The notes beneath the pieces are model-generated. The model was not told the DNA's origin, searched no databases, and saw only the letters and a program-made list of their open reading frames with translations. A DNA stretch of 39,849 bases from Dehalococcoidia bacterium (GTDB lineage: Bacteria > Chloroflexota > Dehalococcoidia > SHYD01): NCBI GenBank assembly GCA_009692945.1, contig SHYD01000021.1, forward strand, positions 1 to 39,849, in the 5' to 3' direction. A program made the translations under genes and the position numbers. Of the stretch, positions 1 to 7,384 are shown in pieces; the stretch's first letter is position 1; the number at the start of each line of letters is the position of its first letter.

Positions 1-1
1 G

Positions 2-771
2 GGTGTTCGGGTCACGCCGCTGGAGCGCCAGGGGCGGGGCGCGCTGTTCGAGTTCATGGGCAGCGAACTCTCGCCCGAGAAGCCCAAAGCCCCGCTGGTA
101 CGAGCGGTGGCCCAGGAGCTGGTCAAGGCCCGGGCCGCCGGCAAGCCCCGCCTCCTAGTGCTGGGTCCCGTGGTGGTGCATACGGGCGGCGCCCCTGCAG
201 CGGCGGCGCTGGTGCATGACGGCTATGTGGGGTGCCTCTTCGCGGGGAACGGCCTGGCGGTTCACGATATGGAGGTGGCGATCTACGGCACGTCCCTGGG
301 GGTGCCCATGTCGGGCGGGAGGGCGCAGCCAACGGGCCACCAGCACCATCTGCGCACCATAAACCGGGTGCGGGCCCTCGGCAGCATCGCCGCCGCGGTG
401 CACCAGGGGGTGGTCACATCGGGCATCATGCACGCATGCGTGACCAAAGGTGTGCCCTACGTGCTGGCCGGCTCTCCATCCGTGACGACGGCCCGCTGCC
501 CGATGTCTGCACCGATGCGGTACAGGCCATGGATGCCCTGCGCGAGCACATCCGGGACGTGGATCTCGTGCTGGTCTTCGCCTCGATGCTGCATGCCATT
601 GCGGTGGGCAACATCCTGCCCGCCAGAGCCCGCCTTATCGTGGTGGATATCCATCCCCCGGTGCTTACCAAGCTGAGCGACCGCTGCTCGTTTCAGACGG
701 TGTCCATCGTGTCGGACGCCGGCCTGTTCCTCGGGCAACTGGTGCAGGTACTGCGCAGCGAGGGCGCATGA
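2..771 (+). pseudogene. LOR/SDH-type ornithine cyclodeaminase, 5' partial and frameshifted
   Basis: This is the C-terminal part of a TIGR00300 (LOR/SDH) protein, the family that converts ornithine to proline and ammonia with NAD. The reading frame enters from before the window; FEFMGSE, VVHTGG, FAGNGLAVHDME, GTSLG and the HHLRTINRVRALGSI-type block are visible up to VLAGS. The frame then breaks at about 471-476: the expected SIRDDGPLPDV block continues in another frame, and removing two bases (a TC within GGCTCTCC) restores it. From there the second half reads on to the stop at 769-771, through DLVLVFASMLHAIAVGNILP and a final SDAGLFLGQLVQVL. The stop overlaps the ATG of the next gene (ATGA), so the two genes look translationally coupled. 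The break is either a true mutation or a sequencing/assembly error in a short TC repeat. The family call is strong; activity is doubtful if the indel is real. Confidence 0.8.
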
Positions 772-1559
772 CCCGGCTGCTGATGTGTGCTCCGGAGTTC
801 TACGGGGTCGAGTACGAAATCAACCCGTGGATGCAGGTTTCGGTCCCGGCCGACCGCGATCTGGCGCTGCGCCAGTGGGACGGGCTGTACCGAGTGTTGG
901 GTGAGCTGGGTGCCGCCATCGAGTTGCTCGATCCAGTGCCCGGGCTCCCGGACCTGAGTTTCACTGCTAACGGCGGTTATGTGCAGGGCCGGCAGGTCCT
1001 GCTGAGCGCGTTCCGGTACCCACAGCGGCAGCACGAAGCGGCGCATTTCGAACGCTGGTTTCGCGGCCGGGGTTACCAGGTGCTGACTCCGCCGGCCGGG
1101 TGCTTCTTCGAGGGTGAGGGTGACGCCTTGCCGTCAGGGGAAACCATCTTTGCGGGCTACCGGCATCGGTCTGATATCGGTTCGCATACTGAGCTGGGGC
1201 AGATGACCGGGCTGCGGGTGCTCTCGCTGGAGTTGACGGACCCACGCTTCTACCATCTGGACACGTGTTTTGCCCCGCTGCCCTGCGGCGCTGCCCTCTA
1301 CTATCCGCCGGCCTTCGACGAATACGGCTTCCGCGTTATCCGTCACCACGTGGCGAGCCCGGTCGCTGTGGACGAGGCACTGGCACTGCGTTTCGCCTGC
1401 AACGCGGTGGTGGTGGGCGATACATTGGTGGTGAACGCCGGCTGTGAGGAGTTGGCCCCGCTCATCGAGCCCTTTGGGTTGCGGTTGCGGACCGTGGATC
1501 TGAGCGAGTTCATCAAGGCAGTCGGCAGCGCCAAGTGCCTGGCACTCAACCTGGAGTGA
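768..1559 (+). CDS. Arginine dihydrolase (ArgZ/AgrE-type amidinotransferase fold)
   Basis: 263 residues, matching the N-terminal guanidine-modifying domain of cyanobacterial ArgZ/AgrE, which hydrolyses arginine to ornithine, CO2 and two ammonia. The opening CAPEFYGVEYEINPWM block is characteristic of that branch. Likely catalytic residues are Asn68 (TAN, where most amidinotransferase-fold hydrolases have Asp), His163 (FYHLDTCF) and the nucleophile Cys226 (NAGCEEL). In cyanobacteria this domain is fused in front of the LOR/SDH domain. Here the two are separate genes in the opposite order, overlapping by four bases. Together they would form an arginine to ornithine to proline route. Dimethylarginine hydrolase is the main alternative, but the neighbour favours arginine dihydrolase. 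Confidence 0.85.
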   Translation: MTRLLMCAPEFYGVEYEINPWMQVSVPADRDLALRQWDGLYRVLGELGAAIELLDPVPGLPDLSFTANGGYVQGRQVLLSAFRYPQRQHEAAHFERWFRGRGYQVLTPPAGCFFEGEGDALPSGETIFAGYRHRSDIGSHTELGQMTGLRVLSLELTDPRFYHLDTCFAPLPCGAALYYPPAFDEYGFRVIRHHVASPVAVDEALALRFACNAVVVGDTLVVNAGCEELAPLIEPFGLRLRTVDLSEFIKAVGSAKCLALNLE

Positions 1560-1579
1560 AGGGTTCGCAACGGCAGGCC

Positions 1580-1951
1580 TTACATCGAGGGGCGCCTTGT
1601 CGTTGACGAAGCGGTGAGGAAGGAGTCGCTCATCTTGAAGAGCCAGCCGTCCAGACCGCCCGTCTGGGTGTGTGTGCTGAGTTCCCTTTCGACCCGCTCG
1701 CTGGGCCGAAGGGGGATGAAGTATAGCGGAAGATGTTCATCGACCTGCATTGTGACCAGCCGAGCGACCACGACAGCCATGACCTCATCGGTATCATCCA
1801 CGTCCACAATAGCAGTTAGGTACGTCCCCTCCGGGTCCTCGCCCTCGCCCACCTGGAAGCTGGCTGAAGGAAACCGCTGCCTAACGATTGCCGGCAACTC
1901 ACCGTTCGCGGCAGCCAACCGGCGTTCATCCTGCTCTTTCTGCTCACTCAT
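1580..1951 (-). CDS. HEPN-partner protein, unknown function
   Basis: 123 residues from an ATG at 1951 (MSEQKEQDERR). An upstream in-frame ATG exists, but 1951 is chosen because a GAGGGGG ribosome-binding site lies about 7 bases before it and because it overlaps (ATGA) the natural end of the upstream HEPN frame. The core, with segments such as GEDPEGTYLTAIVDVDDTD and HLPLYFIPLRPSERV, resembles small uncharacterised proteins encoded beside HEPN proteins. The last 30 or so residues are low-complexity and probably not part of the fold. The pairing suggests a toxin-antitoxin-like or nucleotide-binding module, but no nucleotidyltransferase GSxxxG motif is visible, so no activity is assigned. Confidence 0.6.
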   Translation of the reverse strand: MSEQKEQDERRLAAANGELPAIVRQRFPSASFQVGEGEDPEGTYLTAIVDVDDTDEVMAVVVARLVTMQVDEHLPLYFIPLRPSERVERELSTHTQTGGLDGWLFKMSDSFLTASSTTRRPSM

Positions 1952-2346
1952 CGTCGTCCCCCTCGGCCATTGATCGCGGCCTGTACCAGCGTTTCGGCGC
2001 GGCGCAACGCCCTGGCAGCCTGTAGCTGGCTCACCATATCGTCTCGGTAGTCGGCCTTCTGCCGTCATTGAAGGTTCCATGCCAGCGTTTCCCGCAGGCC
2101 CGCAGAGTAACGGTGGCCCCGGTTGATCAGGTCTCCGACGAATTGGCTCTGCACCATATCATGGCGCACCTGGCCATTGGACGCAAAGGGGTTCAGGCCT
2201 TCCATCAAGAGCGCTGCGATCGCCGCCTGCAGGCAGGCGTAATAGCTCCGGTTGGCACTGCTGTTGAAGTGGCGATTGCCCAATTCGCTCTGGGCGCTGC
2301 TCAAACTCTCCAGCGCTTTGTACAAGTACAACTCATGGTTTGGCAT
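1948..2346 (-). pseudogene. HEPN-domain protein interrupted by an in-frame TGA
   Basis: The frame begins at 2346 (MPNHELYLYKALESLSSAQ) and shows the helical HEPN signature, including NRSYYACLQAAIAALL. It stops at a TGA (2065-2067) after ETLAWNLQ. Directly after that codon, in the same frame, come 41 more codons beginning RQKADYRDDMVSQLQ and containing ARALRRAETLVQAA. This is the expected HEPN C-terminal helix pair (RxxADY...VS...A...L..A..). That extension ends at 1948-1950, overlapping the next gene's ATG as ATGA, which is the natural operon junction. A single base change, for example CGA to TGA, would explain the stop. HEPN proteins are often RNases or partners of nucleotidyltransferases; no R-x4-6-H RNase motif is evident here. 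Confidence 0.7.
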
Positions 2347-2468
2347 AGCAGGCTCAGCATAGCATTATCGGCCGTGCACTCCTTCCCACCAGCCGGGAAA
2401 CCCGGCTTGTGGACGGGCCGACGCTGGCCGCCGTGAGCCTGCTGGTGAAGGCGGGCCGCTCGGTAACG

Positions 2469-3431
2469 CTACAACAGCGCGAGCGGGTTCACCGGGCTGG
2501 CGCTGGCGCCGTTGAGCTTCAGCGGCGACACCACGAACAGGAACTCCCAGCGGTTGCGCCGGGCACATTCGTCGCTGAGCCCCTCGTAGTCGGCGCCGTC
2601 GATGAGCCAGAGCCCCATGCCAGCGATGCCGATGCAGTGGATGGGCCGCAGGATGCGCCCCTCCTCCTTCGGCACCCAGTCGTTGGCGGTGTCGCAGGCG
2701 AGCAACGCGATGTCCCGCTCCCGCAGCCAGGGCAGGCAGGCGCCGTCGGGCCCGGCCTGGATGCCGGGATCGGCGTTCCAGCCCAGTTGATGCTTGCGCT
2801 TGGTGTGGCCGGTGCGCACGCAGAGGATGTCGCCGGGGCCCACCTTCACGCCCTGCTTGGCCTCCGCCTCCTCCAGGTCCTCGGGGAAGATGGGCGTGCC
2901 CGGCTCCAGCCAGTCGACTCCCCTCAGGCGGGCGATGTCGAGCAGCACGCCGCGGGAGACGATGCCGTCGCCCGCCAGCGTGACCGCGCCCTTGGTGACG
3001 CCGTCACGGGCCGTGATCGAGGTGGGCGGCAGACCGTTGTAGCCCGCCAGCGGGCGGTCCTTGGCGGGCTTGAAGAAGTAGTGGCCGGGGCAATCGAGGT
3101 GGGTGAGCGACAGGCCGTGCAGGTTGAGCACGGCGACGTCGGAGCTGCCGGCCATGCCCACGAAGTCGGGGTCCACAGCGTGGGGCGGGATGTTGTTCAT
3201 GTAGTGGCGGGCCTCGGGCCAGGCGTCGTCCAGGTTGTGCTCGTTGAAGCGGATGGCGTGGGCGCAGGAGATGGCCAGCCCCTCCCGGGCCAGGGCGAAA
3301 GCCTGGCGCCGCTTCTCGGTGGTGATGAGGTTCAAGGTGCCCAGCAGGTCATCCTTACCCCAGCGGCCCCAGTTGCTGAGGCTGTCGAACCACTGACAGA
3401 TCTGCTCGTCCGATGGGCTGACTCTGGCCAT
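2469..3431 (-). CDS. Cyclase family protein (kynurenine formamidase-like metal hydrolase)
   Basis: 320 residues of the PF04199 cyclase/formamidase fold. The metal-binding signature is seen as H105 followed by LTHLDCPGHYFF, giving His111, Asp113 and His117. Other conserved parts are DDLLGTLNLIT near the N-terminus, the GPGDILCVRTGHT stretch, and CIGIAGMGLWLIDGADYEGL near the end. The ATG at 3431 has a GGAGG eight bases upstream. Family members hydrolyse N-formylkynurenine or cyclic amides and esters, but the substrate cannot be told here. No tryptophan-degradation neighbours are present. Upstream lies a repeat-rich gap and downstream the HEPN pair, so it is probably transcribed alone. Confidence 0.8.
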   Translation of the reverse strand: MARVSPSDEQICQWFDSLSNWGRWGKDDLLGTLNLITTEKRRQAFALAREGLAISCAHAIRFNEHNLDDAWPEARHYMNNIPPHAVDPDFVGMAGSSDVAVLNLHGLSLTHLDCPGHYFFKPAKDRPLAGYNGLPPTSITARDGVTKGAVTLAGDGIVSRGVLLDIARLRGVDWLEPGTPIFPEDLEEAEAKQGVKVGPGDILCVRTGHTKRKHQLGWNADPGIQAGPDGACLPWLRERDIALLACDTANDWVPKEEGRILRPIHCIGIAGMGLWLIDGADYEGLSDECARRNRWEFLFVVSPLKLNGASASPVNPLALL

Positions 3432-3542
3432 TTGTATGTCCTCCGTTGGTCGTGTGTGGAACTGTTGAGTTATGAAGGGAGACTATCACACTAACGGGGT
3501 GGGGGTGCAAGGAGACGACCGCCGGTGTAGGAGTCCACAATT

Positions 3543-3664
3543 GAGGCACTATCGGGCTCAGGAGCGGGACTGCATGAGGGCGCCAGCCCTCTGCCGAGGG
3601 CGTGGGGGTGTCCCACGCAGAGAATTCTCCTCTTTTTTCCCGGGTTGGGGGGCGTGGTTCATGC
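3543..3664 (+). repeat. Dispersed hairpin repeat, family A, copy 1
   Basis: About 120 bases that recur with high identity at 21161-21282 and, inverted and shorter, at 25342-25415. It starts GAGGCACTATCGGGCTCAGG, passes through a G/C-rich hairpin (CCCTCTGCCGAGGGCG) and a GTGGGGGTGTCCCAC inverted repeat, and ends with AGAGAATTCTCCTCTTTTTT. It lies in the gap between the cyclase and purM. Just after it (3676-3705) is a CGAGTCTGAACTC segment also found near 21118 and 29372. No protein is encoded. Confidence 0.75.
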
Positions 3665-3760
3665 GGCCAGCCCCCGAGTCTGAACTCATACCCGCCGGTC
3701 GGTAACTACTCGATGTTTGGGTGACGAACTGTCGCTGGGGGGGGCGATTACAGCTACTCC

Positions 3761-3856
3761 CTTGCCCCACCCCAACCAGAAAAAAAGAGAGCGTTTTTTC
3801 TGGGGGACACCCCCAAACCCCCGGCAAAGGGCGACCGCCCTCTGCACACCTGCTCC
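3761..3856 (+). repeat. Dispersed hairpin repeat, family A, copy 2
   Basis: This copy begins TTGCCCCACCCCAACCAG and runs through an A-rich stretch, a CTGGGGGACACCCCCA-type inverted repeat, a CCCCCGGCAAAGGGC segment, then GCCCTCTGCAC. The same order of blocks is seen at about 21020-21110 and 28887-28950. With copy 1 it forms an inverted pair about 100 bases apart. Between this copy and purM is a short repeat at 3868-3897 (ATCTGCGT units) shared with 27498-27528. Confidence 0.65.
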
Positions 3857-3867
3857 CTACATTCCGG

Positions 3868-3897
3868 AATCTGCGTACATCTGCGTCATCTGCGGAT
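3868..3897 (+). repeat. ATCTGCGT-type short repeat at the purM 3' end
   Basis: Tandem ATCTGCGT units ending CATCTGCGGAT. A near-identical copy is at 27498-27528. Its last base is the first plus-strand base of the purM stop codon (TCA at 3897-3899, TGA on the gene strand), so the repeat abuts the coding end. Confidence 0.75.
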
Positions 3898-4997
3898 CAC
3901 CCTCCGGCTCTCCGGAACCCCCGCCTGTCCGCCACCAGCCCCTCCCTCGGCAGCGACACCACGCCGCGCAGCGCGCTGCGGGCGTGACCGACGGCCTGGG
4001 CCTCGAAGGCGTGGGCTTTGGCGGCGGCCAGCACGGTGTCCGCCGCATCAGGGCGGCACACCACGCAGAAGCCGATACCCATGTTGAACACCTGGTACAT
4101 CTCGGTAAGGTCCACGGGCCCGAGTTGCTGGATGAGGTCGAACACCGGGTGCGGTGCGGGCAGAGTGGTCAGTTCGAAGCCGCAGTCTGTGTGCAGCCGT
4201 AGCAGGTTCAGGAAGCTGTCGCCGGTGATGTGGGCCAGCCCGGTGATGCCGCTGGTCTGCTCCAGGGCTGCCAACACCGGCTTGACATAAATGAGCGTCG
4301 GCCGCAGCAGTTCGTCCGCTAGGTTGGCCCCGCCCAGGGCCGCCAAAGGCTGATCCAGCGGGGTTTCTCCCAGCAGCACGCGGCGAGCCAGCGTGTAGCC
4401 GTTGCTGTGCAACCCGGAACTACGGAAGCCGATGACCACGTCGCCATCGTGGATGGCGCTGCCGTCGATGATGCGGTCCAGCGCCACTACCCCGATGGCC
4501 GCGGCGGCGATGTCGAACCCGGTGCCCTCGGGACCGCCGCGCAGCATCTCGGGGATCTGGGCCAGTTCGCCGCTGGCGATGGCCACCCCCGCCTGACGTG
4601 CGCCCTCGTGCAGCCCGCGTCCCAACTGCTCCAGCATCGCCCCGTCGACCCGCTGCACTGCGAGGTAGTCCACCAGCGCGATGGGGCGGGCGCCGACGCA
4701 GAGGATGTCGTTGACGTTCATCGCCACGCAGTCGATGCCCACGGTGTCGTAGCGGCGCAGCAGTTCGGCCACCAGCAGCTTGGTGCCGACGCCGTCGGTG
4801 GAGAAGGCGACGCCGAGGCCGTTGCCCAGGTCGTGGACGTTGGCATAGAATCCGTTCTCCATCACGGGCCGCCCGACGGCCCCGGGGAAGGTGAAGGTCT
4901 GGTTGAGCCAGCCCAGCAGGCCGGAGAGGGCGTTCTCGGCCTGGCCGGTGTCGACGCCTGCGGCGGAGTAGGTTTCGGGAGTGTTCATGGCTGCCAT
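3897..4997 (-). CDS. purM: Phosphoribosylformylglycinamidine cyclo-ligase
   Basis: 366 residues, usual length about 340-350. PurM closes the imidazole ring of AIR in purine synthesis using ATP. Seen: GVDTGQAENAL at the N-terminus, STDGVGTKL (ATP/substrate loop), GIDCVAMNVNDILCVGA, ASGELAQIPEM, GLHSNGYTLAR, the HITGDSFLNLLRL segment and EMYQVFNMGIGF. Two start codons are possible (4997 and 4988) and neither has a clear ribosome-binding site. The C-terminus (GVVSLPREGLVADRRGF) ends exactly at a dispersed ATCTGCGT-type repeat, so the last few residues and the stop may be repeat-derived. The gene is divergent from the beta-lactamase-like gene and has no other purine genes beside it. Confidence 0.95.
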   Translation of the reverse strand: MAAMNTPETYSAAGVDTGQAENALSGLLGWLNQTFTFPGAVGRPVMENGFYANVHDLGNGLGVAFSTDGVGTKLLVAELLRRYDTVGIDCVAMNVNDILCVGARPIALVDYLAVQRVDGAMLEQLGRGLHEGARQAGVAIASGELAQIPEMLRGGPEGTGFDIAAAAIGVVALDRIIDGSAIHDGDVVIGFRSSGLHSNGYTLARRVLLGETPLDQPLAALGGANLADELLRPTLIYVKPVLAALEQTSGITGLAHITGDSFLNLLRLHTDCGFELTTLPAPHPVFDLIQQLGPVDLTEMYQVFNMGIGFCVVCRPDAADTVLAAAKAHAFEAQAVGHARSALRGVVSLPREGLVADRRGFRRAGG

Positions 4998-5059
4998 TCT
5001 ACCATCGGAAACGCCCCAAACATTCCGCCAACCGCTCCGTTAGAATAGGCAAAAACACC

Positions 5060-6004
5060 ATGAGACGACTTCGGCTGTGCCTTTTGTGCTTCGCCCTGCT
5101 GCTGGCGGCTGGGTGCGTGTTGGGCGGGGCAGCGCCCGATCCGGCGCCGCCGGTGGAGATGGTGTTCCCCACGCCGGCGCCGCCGCCTCGGTTAGCACGG
5201 CGGGCGGAGGCCCCGCGTCCGGCGCCTCCGCCCGCCTCGGTGCGGCGGCTCGACCAGGACCTCCAACGGGTGGTCGAGCACGCGCTGGGCGGCGAGGCGG
5301 ACCACTACGGGGTGGTGGTGCTGCGGCTGACCGACGGCCGCGCCGCCCAACTCAACACCGAGAGGGTGTTCTACGCCGCCAGCCTGTTCAAGCTGCCGGT
5401 GATGGTGGAGGTGTTCCATCAGGTGGCGGCCGGAACGTTGTCCATGGACGAGGCGCTGGTGGTCACCGAGAGCGCCGTGGAATACGATCTCGGAACGCTG
5501 GCCCACGACGTGGGCGAGGCGGTGACGGTGCGGCAACTGCTGGAGGAGATGATCACCTACAGCGACAACGTGGCCGCTATCATGCTGCTGGGGCACGTCG
5601 CACCTGCCTCCATCGACGAGACGCTGGTCTCTCTCGGACTCGACCACACCTCGGTGGTGACCGAGGAGATCCCCACCACCGCCGGCGACATGGGACGGCT
5701 GATGGAGTTGCTGGGGCGGGGCCAGGTGGTGGACCACGCCGCCAGCGAGGCGATGTTGGCGCTGATGCGGCGGCAGGGCATCAACGACCGCATTCCCCAG
5801 GGGCTGCCCGACGGGGTGCCGGTGGCCCACAAGACAGGCAACGGGGACGACGCCACCCACGACGCCGGCATCGTATTCGCGCCGCACGGGGCCTACGTGC
5901 TGGCGGTGCTCTCGGACCTGGCGTGGGAGAACGAGGGGATCATCGACCTCTCACGGGCCGTGTTTCGCTACTTTGAAGGGCTGCCGCTAGAATCTAGACC
6001 TTGA
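5060..6004 (+). CDS. Class A beta-lactamase-like serine hydrolase, lipoprotein
   Basis: 314 residues. A short signal peptide ends in a lipobox, LAAGC (Cys19), followed by a Pro/Ala-rich linker to about residue 62. The penicillin-binding fold follows, with Ser108-x-x-Lys111 (ASLFK), Ser168-Asp-Asn170 (YSDN) and Lys258-Thr-Gly260 (HKTG). The omega-loop Glu-x-x-Leu-Asn of true class A beta-lactamases is not recognisable; EEIPTT lies nearby. It may therefore be a weak hydrolase, a DD-peptidase-like protein or a penicillin-binding enzyme rather than a resistance factor. The ATG has no clear Shine-Dalgarno sequence. Its 3' end overlaps thyX convergently by 11 bases. Confidence 0.82.
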   Translation: MRRLRLCLLCFALLLAAGCVLGGAAPDPAPPVEMVFPTPAPPPRLARRAEAPRPAPPPASVRRLDQDLQRVVEHALGGEADHYGVVVLRLTDGRAAQLNTERVFYAASLFKLPVMVEVFHQVAAGTLSMDEALVVTESAVEYDLGTLAHDVGEAVTVRQLLEEMITYSDNVAAIMLLGHVAPASIDETLVSLGLDHTSVVTEEIPTTAGDMGRLMELLGRGQVVDHAASEAMLALMRRQGINDRIPQGLPDGVPVAHKTGNGDDATHDAGIVFAPHGAYVLAVLSDLAWENEGIIDLSRAVFRYFEGLPLESRP

Positions 6005-6791
6005 CATTCTCGGTGTGTGCCTCGAAGGTGCCGTCTGCCAGCGCGACAAACTCGTAGTCGCCGAAGATGTGGGGGGCTTCGCCGAGCAGTGCCTGGGCCA
6101 CCTTATATTGCAGGCGCCGGATTTCGGCTTCGGCGTGGCCCGACACCCGCAGTTCGATGATGTTGCGCCAAGCCCGGGCGTTGCCGGTGGCGAAGATCAT
6201 CGTCTCGGTGGCGTTGGGCAGGTTCGACCGCGCCGCCTCCCGCACCATCTTGCGGCGCTCGGTGCGGCTGGGGATCGCTTGGAACTCGGGCCACGCCATC
6301 ATGCGCTCCACCCGCGCCATGTAGTTGGCCAGGTCCTCGGCCACCTCTTTGAACCAGATAGCCTCCTCGTCGGGGTGGCCCTGAATGGCGGGCGGCATCA
6401 CGAACCGGGCCCGGCTCTCGTCGACGTAGCGCTGCGAAAGCTGGGAATACGCCATCCCGGCGCGGTGCCGGACCAGTTCGTGGGTGAGGGAGCGGGAGAT
6501 GCCGGTGAAAATGAACCCCCACACGGCGTGCTCCAGCACCGACCCGTGGCGGGAGGAGAGGATGTTGTTGACGTAGGCGGTGAGGTCGCTGCGGCCGGTG
6601 CCGAAGGAAAGGTAGCAGAGCCGCCCTGCGGACTCGACGACCAGTTCGGCGGGCCAGGGGAGCCGGTCCGAGTAGTCCCACTGAAACCCCTCATTGGCCA
6701 GGAACCGATCGAGTTCCGGGGTGACCACGGTTTGGTGCGAAATCAGGTACACGTCCGGTTCCCGGACCACCGCTGGTGGGGTTTCCGGCAT
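5994..6791 (-). CDS. thyX: Flavin-dependent thymidylate synthase
   Basis: 265 residues from the ATG at 6791, chosen over an ATG at 6821 because GGAGG lies seven bases upstream of it. ThyX makes dTMP from dUMP with FAD, NADPH and methylene-tetrahydrofolate. Visible are SSRHGSVLEHAVWGFIFTG, ELVRHR (Arg108-His109-Arg110), SQLSQRYVDES (Ser119, Arg121) and the C-terminal SNLPNATET and ARAWRNIIELR segments. The signature spacing is RHR plus eight residues to Ser119, one longer than the textbook RHR-x7-S. The opening ISHQTVVTPELDRFL resembles a longer ThyX subfamily. The gene converges on the beta-lactamase-like gene with an 11-base overlap. Confidence 0.93.
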   Translation of the reverse strand: MPETPPAVVREPDVYLISHQTVVTPELDRFLANEGFQWDYSDRLPWPAELVVESAGRLCYLSFGTGRSDLTAYVNNILSSRHGSVLEHAVWGFIFTGISRSLTHELVRHRAGMAYSQLSQRYVDESRARFVMPPAIQGHPDEEAIWFKEVAEDLANYMARVERMMAWPEFQAIPSRTERRKMVREAARSNLPNATETMIFATGNARAWRNIIELRVSGHAEAEIRRLQYKVAQALLGEAPHIFGDYEFVALADGTFEAHTENVKV

Positions 6792-6819
6792 AAGCGCCTC
6801 CGGCAGAAATAGTCGTCTC

Positions 6820-6825
6820 ATTATA
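6820..6825 (-). promoter_or_regulatory. Possible -10 box for thyX
   Basis: On the minus strand a perfect TATAAT sits 28 bases before the chosen thyX ATG. No good -35 box is seen at 17-19 bases upstream, so this is a tentative call. Confidence 0.35.
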
Positions 6826-6916
6826 CGGCCAACGCTTATTGTTCCCCTGTCGAGCGCCCCCTATACTGGGGCACTGGAACGGGTCGACCCGGATCAGTTT
6901 TTGGAGGTCGCCTTTT

Positions 6917-7384
6917 TTGGAACGCCGGCGGTCAGGAATCCTCGCTCTCATGGCGCTGTTGTTCAGCGGCCTCATCACCACCACGGTGACGGCAGAGCAT
7001 CAGCCGGTGGGCGGCCGGGTGCGCCGGGTGGCCGCGGTAACGGCTCCGGTGCCCTTCGGGCCAGGAAACGGGGTACCGCTGCCCAGCGTCGGGCCGATTG
7101 CGTTCCTGTGGCAGCTTCCGGCCGGGGCCACCCAGTACCAATTGCAGGTCATCCCCTTTCAAGGCGACGGCCCGGGCGTCAACTTGATCCGGGATGCCGA
7201 ATCCAACTTTGTGGTACCCGCCCATGTGCTCGGGCAGGGCCCCTACGTGCTCTTACCCGGCATGAGCTTGGCCGAAGGAGCGCATGCAACCCTTGAGGTT
7301 CGGACTGCCGGCAGTCTTGCTGGCAGGCGCAAGCTGGGCGCTGGCTACGGCCATGCTCTGGGCGGGCGCCGCGCCGCTGGTTGA
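6917..7384 (+). CDS. Secreted immunoglobulin/fibronectin-like domain protein, probably truncated
   Basis: The likely start is a TTG at 6917 with GGAGG nine bases upstream. It gives an ERRR n-region and a hydrophobic core (LALMALLFSGLITT) before a VTAEHQ cleavage region. The body (LPSVGPIAFLWQLP, ATQYQLQVIP, GQGPYVLLPGM) looks like a beta-sandwich domain of cell-surface proteins in which a WRVR-type strand normally follows. Here the frame runs into Gly/Arg-rich sequence and overlaps the next gene by 101 bases. The 3' end may therefore be frameshifted or cut by the neighbour. An alternative start is ATG 6950. Function unknown; its position suggests a link to the copper genes downstream. Confidence 0.5.
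   Translation: MERRRSGILALMALLFSGLITTTVTAEHQPVGGRVRRVAAVTAPVPFGPGNGVPLPSVGPIAFLWQLPAGATQYQLQVIPFQGDGPGVNLIRDAESNFVVPAHVLGQGPYVLLPGMSLAEGAHATLEVRTAGSLAGRRKLGAGYGHALGGRRAAG

Noticed and set aside
465-480. Programmed frameshift in the LOR/SDH gene
   Set aside because: No slippery heptamer or stimulating structure is seen; the short TC repeat points to an ordinary indel.
2065-2067. TGA read as tryptophan or selenocysteine in this genome
   Set aside because: TGA ends many clearly complete genes here (for example 769-771 and 16666-16668), and no SECIS-like hairpin is evident just after this one.
2391-2407. AGCCGGG-AAA-CCCGGCT hairpin as a terminator
   Set aside because: The stem is perfect but neither strand has a T run after it, and it lies between two genes on the same strand; it may be chance.
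5060-6004. True class A beta-lactamase resistance gene
   Set aside because: Ser-x-x-Lys, SDN and KTG are present but the omega-loop Glu motif is not recognisable, and the protein is a lipoprotein with a long linker.
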